Origin: Pelomonas cellulosilytica
Lineage (GTDB): Bacteria > Pseudomonadota > Gammaproteobacteria > Burkholderiales > Burkholderiaceae_C
Length of the DNA stretch: 64,000 nt
Assembly (NCBI RefSeq): GCF_021353265.1
Contig: NZ_JAJTWU010000001.1
Location: 434,001 to 498,000, forward strand
Direction of reading: 5' to 3'
In this document: in pieces, positions 62,721 through 64,000 of the stretch
How the letters are laid out: each line of letters starts with the position of its first letter
Position numbering within the stretch: position 1 is the stretch's first letter
Position numbers and translations under genes: made by a program
Notes under the pieces: model-generated
Told to the model about the DNA's origin: nothing
The model's database searches: none
The model's input: only the letters and a program-made list of their open reading frames with translations

Positions 62721-63356
62721 ATGAAGCTGCACAACTACTTTCGTTCGTCGGCCTCCTGGCGCGTGCGCATCGGCCTGGCGCTGAAGGGCCAGGCCTATGA
62801 CTACGCCGCCATCCACCTGCAGAAGAACGAGCAGTTTGCCGAGCCGTTCTCCTCGCAGCAGGCCTCGCAGCTTGTGCCGGCGCTGGAGCTGGACGACGGC
62901 CGCTGGCTGAGCCAGTCGCTGGCCATCCTCGAATACCTCGACGAGACCCACCCTGAGCCGCCGCTGCTGCCGCGCGATGCGCTGGCTCGTGCGCAGGTGC
63001 GGGCGCTGGCGCAGGACATCGCCTGCGACCTGCATCCCATCAACAACCTGCGCGTGCTGCGCTACCTGAAGAGTGGCATGCAGCACACGCAGGACGACAT
63101 CGACCGCTGGTACCGGCACTGGGTCGCCACGGGCCTGACGGTCGTCGAGCGGCGGCTGACGTCGATGGCCGGCACCTACTGCTTCGGCGACACGCCCGGC
63201 CTGGCCGACTGCCTGCTGGTGCCGCAGGTCTACAACGCGCAGCGCTTCGCCTGCCCGCTGGACGACTTTCCCATCGTGCGCCGCATCAACGACGCCTGCC
63301 TGGCGCTGCCGGCCTTCGCAAACACGCGGCCCGAGGCCTGTCCCGATGCCGCTTGA
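62721..63356 (+). CDS. maiA: Zeta-class glutathione S-transferase / maleylacetoacetate isomerase
   Basis: A 211-residue zeta-class GST, which isomerises maleylacetoacetate to fumarylacetoacetate in tyrosine breakdown, using glutathione. The motif RSSASWRVRIGLALKG has the position of the zeta SSCSxRVRI with Cys replaced by Ala; VPALELDD, LSQSLAILEYLDE and the C-terminal YNAQRFACPLDDFP fit the class. No hmgA or fahA lies adjacent, so another substrate is possible. Its end overlaps the pgeF start by 11 bases. Confidence 0.85.
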   Translation: MKLHNYFRSSASWRVRIGLALKGQAYDYAAIHLQKNEQFAEPFSSQQASQLVPALELDDGRWLSQSLAILEYLDETHPEPPLLPRDALARAQVRALAQDIACDLHPINNLRVLRYLKSGMQHTQDDIDRWYRHWVATGLTVVERRLTSMAGTYCFGDTPGLADCLLVPQVYNAQRFACPLDDFPIVRRINDACLALPAFANTRPEACPDAA

Positions 63357-64000
63357 CCCGCAGTGGCTGACGCCCGACTGGCCCGGTGTCACGGCGTTCA
63401 TGACGACGCGTGGCGCGAACTACGGCCGCACGGCGGGCGGCGCGGCCGACGTCGCCCGCGACCGGACGGCCCTCGGGCCGGTGCTGGGTGCTCGGCCTGT
63501 CTTCCTGCACCAGGTGCATGGCGCCCGCGTCGTGCGGCTGCAGCGCGACTGGCACGACGACAACGCGCCGCAGGCCGATGCGGCGGTGTCCACCGACCCG
63601 GACCTGGCCGTCGCCATCCTTGTGGCCGACTGCCTGCCGGTGCTGCTCAGCGCGCCGGGCGGCGTGGCCGGCGCCCATGCAGGCTGGCGGGGGCTGGCGG
63701 CCGGCGTGCTGGAGAACACCGTGCGCGAGCTGTGCGACGCCGCCGGGTGCGAGCCGGGCGACGTGCAGGCCTGGCTGGGCGCCTGCATCGGTCCGGCGGC
63801 GTTCGAGGTCGGACCCGAGGTCGTGCAGGCCTTCGGTCGCGAGCCGCTGCAGCGCGACCAGCCGGGCTTTCTCTACCGGCCCAATCCAGCGCCGCGCTGG
63901 CGGGCCGACCTGCCACTGCTGGCTCGCGAGCGGTTGATGTCGGTCAATGTCACCCGAATCAGCGGCGGCCGCTGGTGCACGCTGACGGATGATTCATTCT
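63346..64000 (+). CDS. pgeF: Peptidoglycan editing factor PgeF (YfiH), 3' truncated by window
   Basis: The first 218 residues of a YfiH/PgeF protein, formerly called multicopper polyphenol oxidase/laccase domain. The frame opens PLDPQWLTPDWPGVTAFMTT and has HQVHGARVV, VADCLPVLLSAPG, AGAHAGWRGLAAGV and WLGACIGPAAFEVGP. PgeF removes wrong L-serine-containing precursors from the peptidoglycan pool. It runs off the right edge, so length and stop cannot be seen; the complete protein is usually near 240-260 residues. It begins 11 bases inside maiA. Confidence 0.92.
   Translation, partial: MPLDPQWLTPDWPGVTAFMTTRGANYGRTAGGAADVARDRTALGPVLGARPVFLHQVHGARVVRLQRDWHDDNAPQADAAVSTDPDLAVAILVADCLPVLLSAPGGVAGAHAGWRGLAAGVLENTVRELCDAAGCEPGDVQAWLGACIGPAAFEVGPEVVQAFGREPLQRDQPGFLYRPNPAPRWRADLPLLARERLMSVNVTRISGGRWCTLTDDSF

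Overview
The window is about 64 kb of very GC-rich, densely coding bacterial chromosome. Gene content and order point to a betaproteobacterium of the order Burkholderiales, in the Rubrivivax/Roseateles/Leptothrix neighbourhood. Clues are recJ behind an RpfE-like gene, ppk1-sixA-ppx, a Rieske oxygenase divergent from xseB-ispA-dxs, and polA divergent from DUF2782-thrB-BPSS1780. That placement is inference from gene content, not a database result. No rRNA, tRNA, CRISPR array, insertion sequence or phage gene was seen. No gene-free stretch exceeds about 235 bases, and every interval above about 100 bases is described in an entry.

Layout. 1-6913: a PPK2-type polyphosphate kinase, a small glutaredoxin-like protein, a tiny secreted repeat protein, then a leftward run: PHP phosphoesterase, BlaI-type repressor, M56 sensor peptidase, YciO, with a chemotaxis receptor upstream. 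6966-16551: a c-di-GMP protein (EAL-CBS-GGDEF), recJ, then the polyphosphate cluster ppk1-sixA facing ppx, and a Tat-exported dienelactone hydrolase. 16625-23995: a ZIP metal transporter overlapping a membrane-anchored AraC regulator, a secreted hydrolase, two small envelope proteins, a PilZ protein, a QseB/PmrA-like two-component system and a universal stress protein. 24066-32394: a sulfurtransferase, an EamA permease and a Rieske oxygenase, divergent from the isoprenoid block xseB-ispA-dxs, then a divergent lysR/lysA pair. 32474-35222: a translationally coupled wbpB-wbpD-wbpE set for a diacetamido-uronic acid sugar nucleotide. 35260-45506: a degenerate HD-GYP protein, ahpC-ahpF, a RarD permease, a MoaD/ThiS-like protein paired with a BNR-repeat protein, a second PPK2, a CocE-type hydrolase, truC and a YchJ-like protein. 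45536-64000: uvrD, a thioesterase, a PhoX-type phosphatase, the thrB/polA region, a LuxR-type regulator with a degenerate receiver, xanthine dehydrogenase divergent from guanine deaminase, a NUDIX hydrolase, a zeta-class GST and a truncated pgeF.

Two functional themes stand out. The first is phosphate and polyphosphate: two PPK2 enzymes of different classes, PPK1, Ppx, SixA and a PhoX-type phosphatase, with an 11-bp-phased Pho-box-like array directly before ppk1. The second is purine salvage: xdhA-xdhB and guaD diverge from a 39-bp gap, so guanine can be deaminated to xanthine and oxidised to urate. The least explained parts are the MoaD/ThiS-BNR pair, the secreted protein built from a 16-residue TonB-box-like repeat, the BlaI/M56 module sitting between the usually adjacent PHP and yciO genes, and several strong inverted repeats in short intergenic regions.
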